Source of the DNA: Bacteroidota bacterium | GTDB lineage: Bacteria; Bacteroidota; Bacteroidia; Chitinophagales; Chitinophagaceae | Assembly (NCBI GenBank): GCA_016868455.1 | Contig: VGGV01000019.1 | Span: 1 to 43,860, forward strand | Reading direction: 5' to 3' | Length of the DNA: 43,860 nt | In this document: positions 24,858 to 32,289 of the stretch, in pieces | Layout: each line of letters begins with the position of its first letter | How positions within the stretch are numbered: the first letter of the stretch is position 1 | Made by a program: the position numbers and the translations under genes | Notes under the pieces: generated by a model | Told to the model about the DNA's origin: nothing | Seen by the model: the letters and a program-made list of their open reading frames with translations, nothing else | Database searches by the model: none

Positions 24858-26126
24858 ATGGATATTCAAAATATAAAAAACCGTTTTGGCATCATCGGCA
24901 ATGCACCGGCACTCAATTATGCATTGCAGGTGGCGGCACAGGTGGCCAATACCGACCTGACGGTGCTGATACACGGGGAAAGCGGGGTTGGTAAAGAAGT
25001 ATTTTCCCAGATCATTCATTCAATTTCTGCACGGAAACATAATCCATTCATTGCAGTAAACTGCGGCGCCATCCCGGAGGGCACTATCGATTCCGAATTA
25101 TTCGGTCATGAAAAAGGCTCCTTTACCGGCGCTGCCGATGCAAGAAAAGGGTATTTTGAAACGGTAAACGGCGGCACCATCTTTTTAGATGAAATAGGTG
25201 AGTTGCCGCTTGGAACCCAGGCAAGATTATTACGGGTGCTGGAAAGCGGTGAATTCATCCGGGTGGGTTCATCTAAAGTGCAAAAGACAGATGTAAGGGT
25301 GATTGCGGCATCTAATAAGGACCTGTTGCAATTAGTGCAGGCGGGAAAATTCAGGGAAGACCTTTATTACCGTTTAAGCACAGTCCCCATCCGTGTACCT
25401 GCACTACACGACAGACCCGAAGACATTCACCTGTTGTTCAGAAAATTTGCGGCTGATTTTGCAACAAAGTACCGCACTTCATCTGTTCAATTAGATGAAG
25501 AGGCAAAACAACTGTTAATTAACTACCCCTGGCCGGGCAATGTGCGGGAATTGAAGAATATTGCGGAACAGATTTCAGTTCTTTCTCAGGATAAACAGAT
25601 AACGGCAAAGGAACTCAGCAAATACCTTCAGCCATATTCCAATAACAGGATGCCCGTACTGGCTTCCGCTAATGGCCACAGCCATGAGTTTGCGAACGAA
25701 CGGGAAATACTGTACAAGCTTTTCTTCGATATGAAAAAAGATGTAACAGAATTGAAAAGAATGTTCCTGGAAGTACTGCAGAACCCCGCCATGGTGGCGC
25801 AAAACCAGGCGCTGATCAATGATCTTAAAGAATCGGAAGCCTACAGGATGAAAAGCACTGAATCACCGGTCAAGCTCCCTCCCATGCCGGTTAGCATGAG
25901 TACGGCACCGCTATTGCACCAGCCTGCACAGCCGGTTATAATCGGTAATGACATACAGGAGCATGAAGAAGTGGACGAAAGCCTGAATATTGTGGAAAAG
26001 GAAAAGGAACTTATCATTAAAGCGCTGAAAAAGCACAAGAATAAAAGAAAAGACGCTGCCCTCGACCTGGGTATCAGCGAAAGAACATTGTACAGAAAAC
26101 TTAAAGAATACAATAGAGAAGAATGA
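24858..26126 (+). CDS. sigma-54-dependent transcriptional activator (AAA+, Fis-type HTH)
   Basis: A 422-residue bacterial enhancer-binding protein without an N-terminal receiver domain. The AAA+ core starts almost at once: Walker A GESGVGKE, the sigma-54 contact loop as GSFTGA (the usual GAFTGA with A to S), Walker B GGTIFLDEIGELPLG, then FREDLYYRLSTVPI and WPGNVRELKN. A linker with a coiled-coil-like segment (about residues 275-330) precedes a Fis-type helix-turn-helix KRKDAALDLGISERTLYRKL. The gene stop overlaps the LptE-like gene by 4 bp (ATGA), so regulator and envelope genes are translated together, an arrangement common in Bacteroidota. Signal and target promoters are unknown. ATG at 24858 starts the AAA+ core properly. 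Confidence 0.92.
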   Translation: MDIQNIKNRFGIIGNAPALNYALQVAAQVANTDLTVLIHGESGVGKEVFSQIIHSISARKHNPFIAVNCGAIPEGTIDSELFGHEKGSFTGAADARKGYFETVNGGTIFLDEIGELPLGTQARLLRVLESGEFIRVGSSKVQKTDVRVIAASNKDLLQLVQAGKFREDLYYRLSTVPIRVPALHDRPEDIHLLFRKFAADFATKYRTSSVQLDEEAKQLLINYPWPGNVRELKNIAEQISVLSQDKQITAKELSKYLQPYSNNRMPVLASANGHSHEFANEREILYKLFFDMKKDVTELKRMFLEVLQNPAMVAQNQALINDLKESEAYRMKSTESPVKLPPMPVSMSTAPLLHQPAQPVIIGNDIQEHEEVDESLNIVEKEKELIIKALKKHKNKRKDAALDLGISERTLYRKLKEYNREE

Positions 26127-26644
26127 TGAAATTTTTTCTGCATACAGAAAGTTATGCGGCTGTCTTTTTTGCCCTTTTGCTCTTACCCGGCGCCTGCACC
26201 ATCAAATACGGGTTAAAGGATGTTTCCATTCCTGCTGATATTAAAACAGTAAAGATTAATTATATAGAAAACCGGGCCCGGTACATAAACCCGCAGCTAA
26301 GCCCCCGGCTTACGGACAGGTTGCGGCAAAAAGTGGTGGGGCAAACCCGGTTAACACAGGTAAACAATGACAATGCAGACTGGGAAATCAGTGGTTTCAT
26401 TACTGATTATTCTTTCAGCACCTCCGCCATCTCCAACCAGCAGGTGGCCAATAACAGGCTTACAGTTAGTGTGCATGTAACCCTGATCAACCGGAAAATG
26501 GACGATGTAAAAGATTATGATGTAAGCAGGAGTTTTGAATTTAAAGGCAACCAGTCGCTGCAGCAGGCCGAAAATGCCCTTGGTGATGAAATGATAAGAA
26601 CACTGACAGACGAAATCTTCAATAAGTTATTTTCTAACTGGTAA
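26123..26644 (+). CDS. lptE: LptE-like LPS-assembly lipoprotein
   Basis: A 173-residue lipoprotein: signal peptide with lipobox LLPGAC (cysteine at about residue 26), followed by the LptE-like alpha/beta fold (KYGLKDVSIPADIKTVKINYIENRA, TDRLRQKVVGQTRLTQV, ISGFITDYSFSTSA, then ALGDEMIRTLTDEIFNKLFSNW). LptE plugs the LptD barrel that delivers lipopolysaccharide to the outer leaflet. It overlaps the sigma-54 activator by 4 bp and is followed after 20 bp by a hypothetical gene and secG, probably one operon. Assignment rests on lipobox, fold pattern and the known Bacteroidota gene order. Confidence 0.85.
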   Translation: MMKFFLHTESYAAVFFALLLLPGACTIKYGLKDVSIPADIKTVKINYIENRARYINPQLSPRLTDRLRQKVVGQTRLTQVNNDNADWEISGFITDYSFSTSAISNQQVANNRLTVSVHVTLINRKMDDVKDYDVSRSFEFKGNQSLQQAENALGDEMIRTLTDEIFNKLFSNW

Positions 26645-26664
26645 GTTACCCCTATCTTGTACAC

Positions 26665-27513
26665 ATGAACCCCCGCATCAACCAGCTGGTAAAATCACTG
26701 TTGCAAAAAGACTCACTGGACCAATGCAGCCTTCCCGAACTGCAGCAGTTTGCCGAGCGCCACCCTTACTTCGGCGCTGCCCAGTTGCTGCTTACCAAAA
26801 AAATGCAGTCTGACAGTCCGGAAGAATATCATGAGCAGCTTCAAAAAACATTACTCTTTTTTCATAACCCCCTGTGGGTGGAGCACATGTTAAATGATAC
26901 CGGGACCGCTGAAATCCTCAAAGCCAGGAAAGAAGCAGTCATGACAAACGTTGTTGTTGCAGAACCAGCTGAAAATACTGTTACGGATAAAAAAGGGGCA
27001 GGTGAATTCGCCGGTGAGAATATTTTACCCGGCACGGTACCCATCGGGGAAATGGAGAGTACCCCTGAAAAAAACCCTGCACAATCTTTACCCGAATTGC
27101 CTTCCTTAAAAACTGAAGCGGCAGTCAATGCAAAAGATGAATTGGTTTTTGAGCCCTTTCATACAGTTGATTACTTTGCCTCTCAGGGCATCAGGCTGAA
27201 AGAAGAGGAAAAACCGAAAGATAAGCTTGGGCAGCAGTTAAAAAGTTTTACCGAATGGCTGAAGGTGATGAAACGACTGCCCATTGCCGAAATTGTAAAA
27301 AGTTCCGAACCGGCAGCAGAAAGAAAAGTGGAGGAAATGGCGGAAACTTCCTTACAGGACCGTGAGATTATTACTGAAACGATGGCAGAGGTTTGGGAAA
27401 AACAGGGCAACATCACAAAAGCCATTGAGATCTACAGTAAATTAAGTTTGCTTGAACCCTCTAAAATCGCTTATTTTGCAGCCAAAATTGAGGATTTAAA
27501 GAAACAGATCTGA
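26665..27513 (+). CDS. hypothetical protein with C-terminal TPR-like helices
   Basis: A 282-residue cytoplasmic protein. The N-terminal 80 residues (PRINQLVKSLLQKDSLDQCS, LQQFAERHPYFGAAQLLLTKK) form helices seen in many Bacteroidota homologues; the middle (about 95-180) is low-complexity and acidic; the C-terminus (ETMAEVWEKQGNITKAIEIYSKL, then EPSKIAYFAAKIEDLKKQ) looks like one TPR unit. No enzyme motif is seen. It lies between lptE and secG with 20-bp and 1-bp gaps, so it is very likely in that operon; a role in envelope assembly is a guess from position only. Confidence 0.8.
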   Translation: MNPRINQLVKSLLQKDSLDQCSLPELQQFAERHPYFGAAQLLLTKKMQSDSPEEYHEQLQKTLLFFHNPLWVEHMLNDTGTAEILKARKEAVMTNVVVAEPAENTVTDKKGAGEFAGENILPGTVPIGEMESTPEKNPAQSLPELPSLKTEAAVNAKDELVFEPFHTVDYFASQGIRLKEEEKPKDKLGQQLKSFTEWLKVMKRLPIAEIVKSSEPAAERKVEEMAETSLQDREIITETMAEVWEKQGNITKAIEIYSKLSLLEPSKIAYFAAKIEDLKKQI

Positions 27514-27514
27514 T

Positions 27515-27877
27515 ATGACAACGATATTCATTATACTGGTGATCCTGGCCTCTGTGATACTGGGTCTTATTGTGCTGGTGCAGAACCCCAAAGGAGGCGG
27601 GCTGGCAGGAAATATTGCCGGTTTCAGCAACCAATTCATGGGTGTAAAACAAACCACTGATGTTTTGGAAAAAGGCACCTGGCTTTTTGCAGGTATCATT
27701 GGCCTGCTGAGCCTGGTCTCGGTTATTTTTATTCCCAAATCTTCCGGCACCGAAACTGACAGAACAAAAGAGGCTACCGGCGCTACCGTTCCGGCCAATA
27801 CCCAGCCGAAGGTTCCGGCTAATGCTGTACCACTAACACCTTCTTCAGGCCAGACGCCAACAACTCCGAACAAATAA
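27515..27877 (+). CDS. secG: preprotein translocase subunit SecG
   Basis: A 120-residue inner-membrane SecG, the small subunit of the SecYEG channel. Two membrane helices (about residues 2-23 and 51-72) flank the conserved cytoplasmic loop LVQNPKGGGLAGNIAGFSNQ, here in the Bacteroidota form, followed by KQTTDVLEKGTW. A Pro/Thr-rich tail (about 90-120) is common in this phylum. It starts 1 bp after the preceding stop and is the last gene before the terminator at 27897, so it closes the sigma-54 activator/lptE operon. Confidence 0.93.
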   Translation: MTTIFIILVILASVILGLIVLVQNPKGGGLAGNIAGFSNQFMGVKQTTDVLEKGTWLFAGIIGLLSLVSVIFIPKSSGTETDRTKEATGATVPANTQPKVPANAVPLTPSSGQTPTTPNK

Positions 27878-27896
27878 CATTTAAACAAATAATTAT

Positions 27897-27929
27897 CCCC
27901 CGTTTTGCCCTGGCATGACGGGGGTTTTT
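27897..27929 (+). terminator. rho-independent terminator after secG
   Basis: Stem CCCCCGT/ACGGGGG (7 bp) with a 14-base loop followed by TTTTT, 19 bp after the secG stop codon. Confidence 0.88.
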
Positions 27930-28010
27930 ATGTCTGTCCCCCTTCCGGTAAAGCGGATTTCTGGTTTTTACAGGTAAATTGCAGCAGCACTTCCTGTTCA
28001 AGTAACATTT

Positions 28011-29063
28011 ATGAAGAAAAAAATATTGCCGGCCCTTGCCGGTATCATTCTCACAACAGGCGGTTATATCAGTTATAAACTGTTTAAACCTGCCGTTGAC
28101 AATAAGGATGGATTGTATTTCTATATAAGAGAAGGCGAAACACCTGAAGGAATAAAACAAGAACTTGTAAACAGTCAATTTTTAAAAAAAGAAAGCGGTT
28201 TTGATCTTGCCTGTACTGTTCTCCGGTTTAAAAAATCCAAACCCGGCCGGTATTTATTAAAGGATGGAATGAGTGTATGGAAGCTGGTACGGATGCTGCG
28301 CAGCGGCGAGCAGGCATTGGTTAAGCTGACAATTGTAAAAGAAAGGACCAAAGAAATGTTTTCGGGCAAAATGGGGGGCAAAAAATTTGACCTGCAATTT
28401 GACTCCCTGCAAATGATCAGTTACCTCAACAATAATGACTCGCTGAAGAAGTTTGGAGTGGATACAAACACAACCCTGTCTGTTATTATACCCGACACTT
28501 ACTTACACAAATGGAACAGCACCCCCGATAGACTGATGCAGCAGTTATACGCTGCTTATAAAAAATTCTGGAGCGAAGAACGAACTGCCAAAGCTTCCCG
28601 TTGGGGATTTACACCGCAGCAGATAATGATTCTGGCTTCAATTGTTGAGGAAGAAACCAACCGGAAGGATGATAAATACAATATCGCCAGTGTTTATATC
28701 AACCGTTTGCGAAAAGGCATGCGGCTCCAGGCGGACCCTACTGTGAAATTTGTGACCCGTAATTTTCAGCTCGGGCGCATAACGGGGGTGCACCTGAAAC
28801 AGGATTCGCCCTACAATACCTATCTGCATGAAGGTCTTCCCCCCGGCCCTATCTGCACTCCTTCCGTTGAATCAATCGAAGCTGTGCTGAATGCACCGGA
28901 AACGGGCTATCTTTTTTTTGTAGCCAGTTATAAATTTGACGGCAGCAGCATCTTTACCACTAACCTGAATGATCACAATAAAAATGCCCGTATGTTTCAT
29001 GCTGAACAAAACAGAAGAACTGATTCTATACGGAAAATAAAAGAAAATTCTGCATCCAAGTGA
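28011..29063 (+). CDS. mltG: endolytic murein transglycosylase MltG
   Basis: A 350-residue membrane-anchored lytic transglycosylase that cuts nascent peptidoglycan strands and so sets glycan length. One N-terminal helix (about residues 4-22) anchors it; a LysM-like region follows (FYIREGETPEGIKQELVNSQF), and the YceG catalytic domain holds IPDTYLHKW, ILASIVEEET (catalytic Glu in residues 211-216), YINRLRKGMRLQADPTV, SPYNTYLHEGLPPGPICTPS and the final NDHNKNARMF. All family blocks are present. The stop overlaps the GTG start of the next gene (GTGA), implying translational coupling with the YihY-type protein. Confidence 0.94.
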   Translation: MKKKILPALAGIILTTGGYISYKLFKPAVDNKDGLYFYIREGETPEGIKQELVNSQFLKKESGFDLACTVLRFKKSKPGRYLLKDGMSVWKLVRMLRSGEQALVKLTIVKERTKEMFSGKMGGKKFDLQFDSLQMISYLNNNDSLKKFGVDTNTTLSVIIPDTYLHKWNSTPDRLMQQLYAAYKKFWSEERTAKASRWGFTPQQIMILASIVEEETNRKDDKYNIASVYINRLRKGMRLQADPTVKFVTRNFQLGRITGVHLKQDSPYNTYLHEGLPPGPICTPSVESIEAVLNAPETGYLFFVASYKFDGSSIFTTNLNDHNKNARMFHAEQNRRTDSIRKIKENSASK

Positions 29064-30013
29064 TAAAGAAAATCACCGATAAGATCAGTTCATCAGCGCC
29101 GGCGAAACATGTTGTCCGTAAAAGCAAAAGTACTTCCCTGCCCGGCTTCAGGGGAATACCGCTTTATGATGTGGTGATGTTCTTTATCAAACAGGTAAAA
29201 ACAGTCGGGATGACAGAAAGGGCATCCGCCATTTCTTTTAACCTGGTAATGGCTATTCCGCCGGCCATTATTTTCCTTTTTACCTTAATCCCCCTCCTTC
29301 CCATATCAAAAGAATTTGAAGAAGGGCTGTACAGTCTGATCCGGGATGTGATACCCGGTGAAAAGAACAATTCCAACCTGATTGGTTTTTTGCACGACTT
29401 TATCAATAACCCCAGGAACAGCCTGCTTTCCTTAGCCTTTATTTTATCCTTATTTTTTTCTTCCAATGCCATGATGGGCATCCAGCGTTCCTTTGATAAG
29501 AACTACATCGGTTTCCGTAAACGCAAAGGGTTCCAGAAAAGGATATCAGCCCTCAAAATCACATTCATCATCTACATACTTGTTTTTATATCCGTATTGT
29601 TATTGGTTGCCCAGGGAAAGGTTCTTGATCTTTTCGCCGTCAACCGGACATGGAGAGCCATTATTACCAATGCCCGCTGGCTGGTGGTGGTGCTCCTGTT
29701 TTTTTACTGCATATCATATATCTACCGCCATACACCTGCAGTGGATAAAAAATGGAGGCTGATAAACCCGGGTTCCATACTTGCCACATTACTGATGCTG
29801 TTTACTACCCTGTTATTTTCCTGGTGGGTGAGCCGGTTTGGGTTGTATAATCAGTTATATGGCTCCATTGGTACTGTGTTAATTTTGATGGCGCTTATTT
29901 TTATTAATTCATTGGTACTGCTTATTGGTTTTGAACTGAATGTCAGTATAAGCTCCCTGAAGAAAATTGCCGACGAACCGAAAGAGAATGATGCAGACGG
30001 CGCTCAGAGCTGA
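29060..30013 (+). CDS. YihY/BrkB family membrane protein
   Basis: A 317-residue inner-membrane protein of the YihY (formerly ribonuclease BN) family of unknown function. About six membrane helices follow a 35-residue basic N-terminus. Typical blocks are MTERASAISFNLVMAIPPAIIF, LSLFFSSNAMMGIQRSFDKNY, YRHTPAVDKKWRLINPGSILA and the terminal VLLIGFELNVSISSLKK. It starts with GTG at 29060 inside the mltG stop (GTGA), so the two are co-translated. The ribonuclease activity once ascribed to the family belongs to another enzyme, so that label should not be used. Confidence 0.9.
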   Translation: MIKKITDKISSSAPAKHVVRKSKSTSLPGFRGIPLYDVVMFFIKQVKTVGMTERASAISFNLVMAIPPAIIFLFTLIPLLPISKEFEEGLYSLIRDVIPGEKNNSNLIGFLHDFINNPRNSLLSLAFILSLFFSSNAMMGIQRSFDKNYIGFRKRKGFQKRISALKITFIIYILVFISVLLLVAQGKVLDLFAVNRTWRAIITNARWLVVVLLFFYCISYIYRHTPAVDKKWRLINPGSILATLLMLFTTLLFSWWVSRFGLYNQLYGSIGTVLILMALIFINSLVLLIGFELNVSISSLKKIADEPKENDADGAQS

Positions 30014-30058
30014 ATAAATTTTCCGAAATTTGGTGACTATAATAAAATCAACTAAATC

Positions 30059-30661
30059 ATGAAAAAAATACATTTTGCTGCGCTTCCGGTACTGGCAATG
30101 GCAACCGCTCTAACTGTAAGCATTGAACCCCTGCCGCTGGGGTCTCCCGTCCCCAAGCCGGATGTAAAGATGAAAGACATTTTGGGCAAAGAGGTTTCCC
30201 TGAAAGATGTAAAAACAGACAAAGGCCTGCTGATAATGTTCAGCTGCAATACCTGCCCTTATGTAATCAAGAACCAAAGCCGTACATACGAAGTGTGCAA
30301 ATATGCCATGGGGAATGGTATCGGTGTGGCCGTGCTGAATTCCAATGAGGCCAAAAGAGACGATGATGATTCATTTGAAGACATGAAGGCCTATGCCAGG
30401 GCACAAAATTACCAATGGTACTACCTGGTTGATCAAAACTCGGCCCTGGCCGATGCTTTTGGTGCCAACCGTACCCCGGAATGTTTCCTCTTTGATGCCG
30501 GCGGAAAACTGGTTTACCATGGCGCCATTGATGATAATCCAAATGATGCCGGCGCTGTAAGCCGCAAGCACCTGATGATGGCTATTGACGAAATGAAGGA
30601 AGGCAAAGAAGTTTCTGTGAAGAAATCCAGGTCGGTGGGTTGCCCCATCAAACGGCTCTGA
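30059..30661 (+). CDS. thioredoxin-fold (redoxin) protein, exported
   Basis: A 200-residue thioredoxin-fold protein with an N-terminal hydrophobic segment (about 5-22, probable signal peptide). The redox motif is C63-N-T-C66 in MFSCNTCPYVIKN, followed by VAVLNSNEAKRDDDDSFEDM, a WYYLVDQNSALADAFGANRTPE segment with the cis-proline-type turn TPE, and FLFDAGGKLVYHGAIDDNP. This is the AhpC/TSA-like group common in Bacteroidota with a CxxCP active site. The natural partner is unknown. It has its own leader of 45 bp and is followed by a terminator, so it is probably monocistronic. Confidence 0.88.
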   Translation: MKKIHFAALPVLAMATALTVSIEPLPLGSPVPKPDVKMKDILGKEVSLKDVKTDKGLLIMFSCNTCPYVIKNQSRTYEVCKYAMGNGIGVAVLNSNEAKRDDDDSFEDMKAYARAQNYQWYYLVDQNSALADAFGANRTPECFLFDAGGKLVYHGAIDDNPNDAGAVSRKHLMMAIDEMKEGKEVSVKKSRSVGCPIKRL

Positions 30662-30684
30662 TCTTACCGGATAAACTGATTTTG

Positions 30685-30715
30685 GTCCTCTCCGGTCAGG
30701 GGAGGACTTTTTTTT
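30685..30715 (+). terminator. rho-independent terminator after thioredoxin-fold gene
   Basis: Stem GTCCTCTCC/GGGGAGGAC (9 bp, one G-T pair), loop GGTCA, then eight T residues, 24 bp after the stop codon. Confidence 0.93.
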
Positions 30716-30793
30716 ACAGATATTTATGGAAGATCACCCGTGCCCCATCTAAGCGGTTGAGTAACTTCATTACCTCACCCAAAATCATTGCTT

Positions 30794-30997
30794 ATGTCTT
30801 CCCGTCAGTTCCTTTAGCGCCTGATTGTTTTTGCCTTTCTGGTTTTGCTCGGCTTTGCACTGGCCATGGGTATTTACTACCAGGGTTTTATGGGCATAAC
30901 GCTGACCCTGGTAAGCCTTGGAGCCTGTATTTATTTCCTGTATATCGCAGCAAAAGCAAGGAAGGCGATAAGGGAAGCAACTGAAGATATTGCTTAA
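30794..30997 (+). pseudogene. small two-helix membrane protein interrupted by an amber codon
   Basis: ATG at 30794 reads MSSRQFL and then TAG (30815-30817). The same frame continues for 58 sense codons to TAA: RLIVFAFLVLLGFALAMGIY, then FMGITLTLVSLGACIYFLYI and the charged tail KARKAIREATEDIA. This is a convincing small membrane protein with two helices and a positive-inside tail. One base change (TAG to CAG, Gln) would restore a 67-residue protein. Another long frame over the same bases is a shadow with no such pattern. The stop overlaps the convergent TlpA-like gene by 4 bp. Confidence 0.65.
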
Positions 30998-31497
30998 TTC
31001 TTTTTCAGTAAAGCCATGATTTCAGTTTTCAGTTCGCCGTGGGAGAGTTGTCCTTCAATAAAATTCCGGTAACCTGTTTTGTTATTGACAAATAGGGTTG
31101 CCGGAATAGCTCCCGACCACCTCGGGTCAATTTTCGGGCAAAAATAATCCGCATTGGTTTCATCCAGCCATACAACAGGGGCTGTTATCTTTCGCTTGCT
31201 GATAAATTTTGAAATGGTTTTTGGATAGGCTTCTTTAAAGTCAAGGCTGACGAGTAACAGCAGGATGCTATCTCCGGCTGAACTTACAGATTTGTTATGC
31301 TCATCTGCTTCTTTGATGAAATATGGAATCTCTTCAATACAGGGTCCGCACCAGGAAGCCCAGATATTTACAATCATGGGTGATTTGCTTTCTGCAATTA
31401 TTTTCTCAACATCTGTGATCTTCACCATCTTTATTTCCTGGGCAAAGGAAATAACCGATACGAACAAAAAAACTGTGAATACAATAAATCTTTTCAT
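30994..31497 (-). CDS. TlpA-like thioredoxin family protein
   Basis: A 167-residue periplasmic thioredoxin-fold protein. A signal peptide (about residues 1-19, FIVFTVFLFVSVISFAQ) is followed by the TlpA/ResA pattern: IVNIWASWCGPCIEEIPYF with the redox pair C50 and C53, LLLVSLDFKE, and the cis-Pro turn SGAIPATLFVN. Such proteins keep cytochrome-c or other exported cysteines reduced. The next gene in this direction (TrmH) lies 10 bp upstream, so they may be co-transcribed although their functions are unrelated. A third cysteine (FCPKID) is not part of the family motif. Confidence 0.88.
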   Translation of the reverse strand: MKRFIVFTVFLFVSVISFAQEIKMVKITDVEKIIAESKSPMIVNIWASWCGPCIEEIPYFIKEADEHNKSVSSAGDSILLLLVSLDFKEAYPKTISKFISKRKITAPVVWLDETNADYFCPKIDPRWSGAIPATLFVNNKTGYRNFIEGQLSHGELKTEIMALLKKN

Positions 31498-31507
31498 TTT
31501 TCAATTT

Positions 31508-32107
31508 TTACTCCCCCTCCGGGGCTGGGGGCACACTCCACTCCTTCAGCAACTCCTGATACCTGACGCTGTCGAGCCCCGGCCGGTTGTAATGCCCGGC
31601 TATGAATTTTTGTCTGTATGCCTCATACAAAGTTACCGCACAGGCCACACTGATATTCAGCGAACGAATGATTCCAGCTTGCGGAATAACAAAATTTCCA
31701 TCAGCCAAAGCCCTGATTTCATCGCTTACACCACTGTGTTCATTACCAAATACCAGGGCAATGCTTTTGGTAAAATCAATGTTGTGTAAACTTACCGCAT
31801 CGCTGCTGAGGTGTGTTGTTAAAATGGTTGAATAACGTTTTCTTAATGATGAGAAGCATTCATCCGCATCAACATATTGGTGAATGCTGAGCCATTTAGC
31901 GGCACTGGAAGAACTTTTAGCTCCCCATTTTTTATGCCTGGGGAATTTTGTATTCAACACATAAAGATCCTGCACTCCTACCGCATCGCATGTCCGCATC
32001 ACAGCTGATATGTTATGTGGGTCAAAAACATTTTCCAGTACGACAGTTATATTAACCTGCCGCCTGTCTAAAACTGATATAAGCCGTTGTTTTCGTTCGG
32101 GGGTCAT
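31508..32107 (-). CDS. trmH: SPOUT-family RNA 2'-O-methyltransferase (TrmH-like)
   Basis: A 199-residue SAM-dependent methyltransferase with a trefoil-knot SPOUT fold. Motif 1 is NITVVLENVFDPHNISAVMRTCDAVG (the N of DPHNISA and R of MRTCD are conserved), motif 2 is IALVFGNEHSGVSDEI, motif 3 IPQAGIIRSLNISVACAVTLYEAYRQ. The order and length fit TrmH, which methylates the 2'-hydroxyl of G18 in tRNA; a related rRNA target cannot be excluded. Start ATG at 32107, 173 bp from the divergent mmsA ORF, with a three-hairpin repeat in the shared leader. Confidence 0.9.
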   Translation of the reverse strand: MTPERKQRLISVLDRRQVNITVVLENVFDPHNISAVMRTCDAVGVQDLYVLNTKFPRHKKWGAKSSSSAAKWLSIHQYVDADECFSSLRKRYSTILTTHLSSDAVSLHNIDFTKSIALVFGNEHSGVSDEIRALADGNFVIPQAGIIRSLNISVACAVTLYEAYRQKFIAGHYNRPGLDSVRYQELLKEWSVPPAPEGE

Positions 32108-32180
32108 TGAATAGTAGCTGTTTAGCTTGTAATACTGGGCAAAATAAGTATTTTTATAGTTGGTGGTTGATTCGTTATTC

Positions 32181-32268
32181 AGGACTAAAGTCCTTTATAT
32201 AATTAATCAACTAACCCAGGCATGAATGCCGGGATTAAAGAAAATAGATTCCCAAAGGGCTTTAGCCC
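32181..32268. repeat. REP-like composite (three hairpins) upstream of mmsA
   Basis: AGGACT-AA-AGTCCT (32181-32194), CCCAGGCAT-GA-ATGCCGGG (32215-32233, one mismatch) and GGGCT-TT-AGCCC (32257-32268). Same three-hairpin layout as the other clusters but different stems and centre spacing. It occupies the leader of mmsA. Confidence 0.75.
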
Positions 32269-32289
32269 AGAAAGTTTAAAATGCTTGTC

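Noticed and set aside
30640-30984. Open frame of 114 codons
   Set aside because: Its translation has no domain pattern, and the true signal over the same bases is the interrupted membrane protein in another frame.
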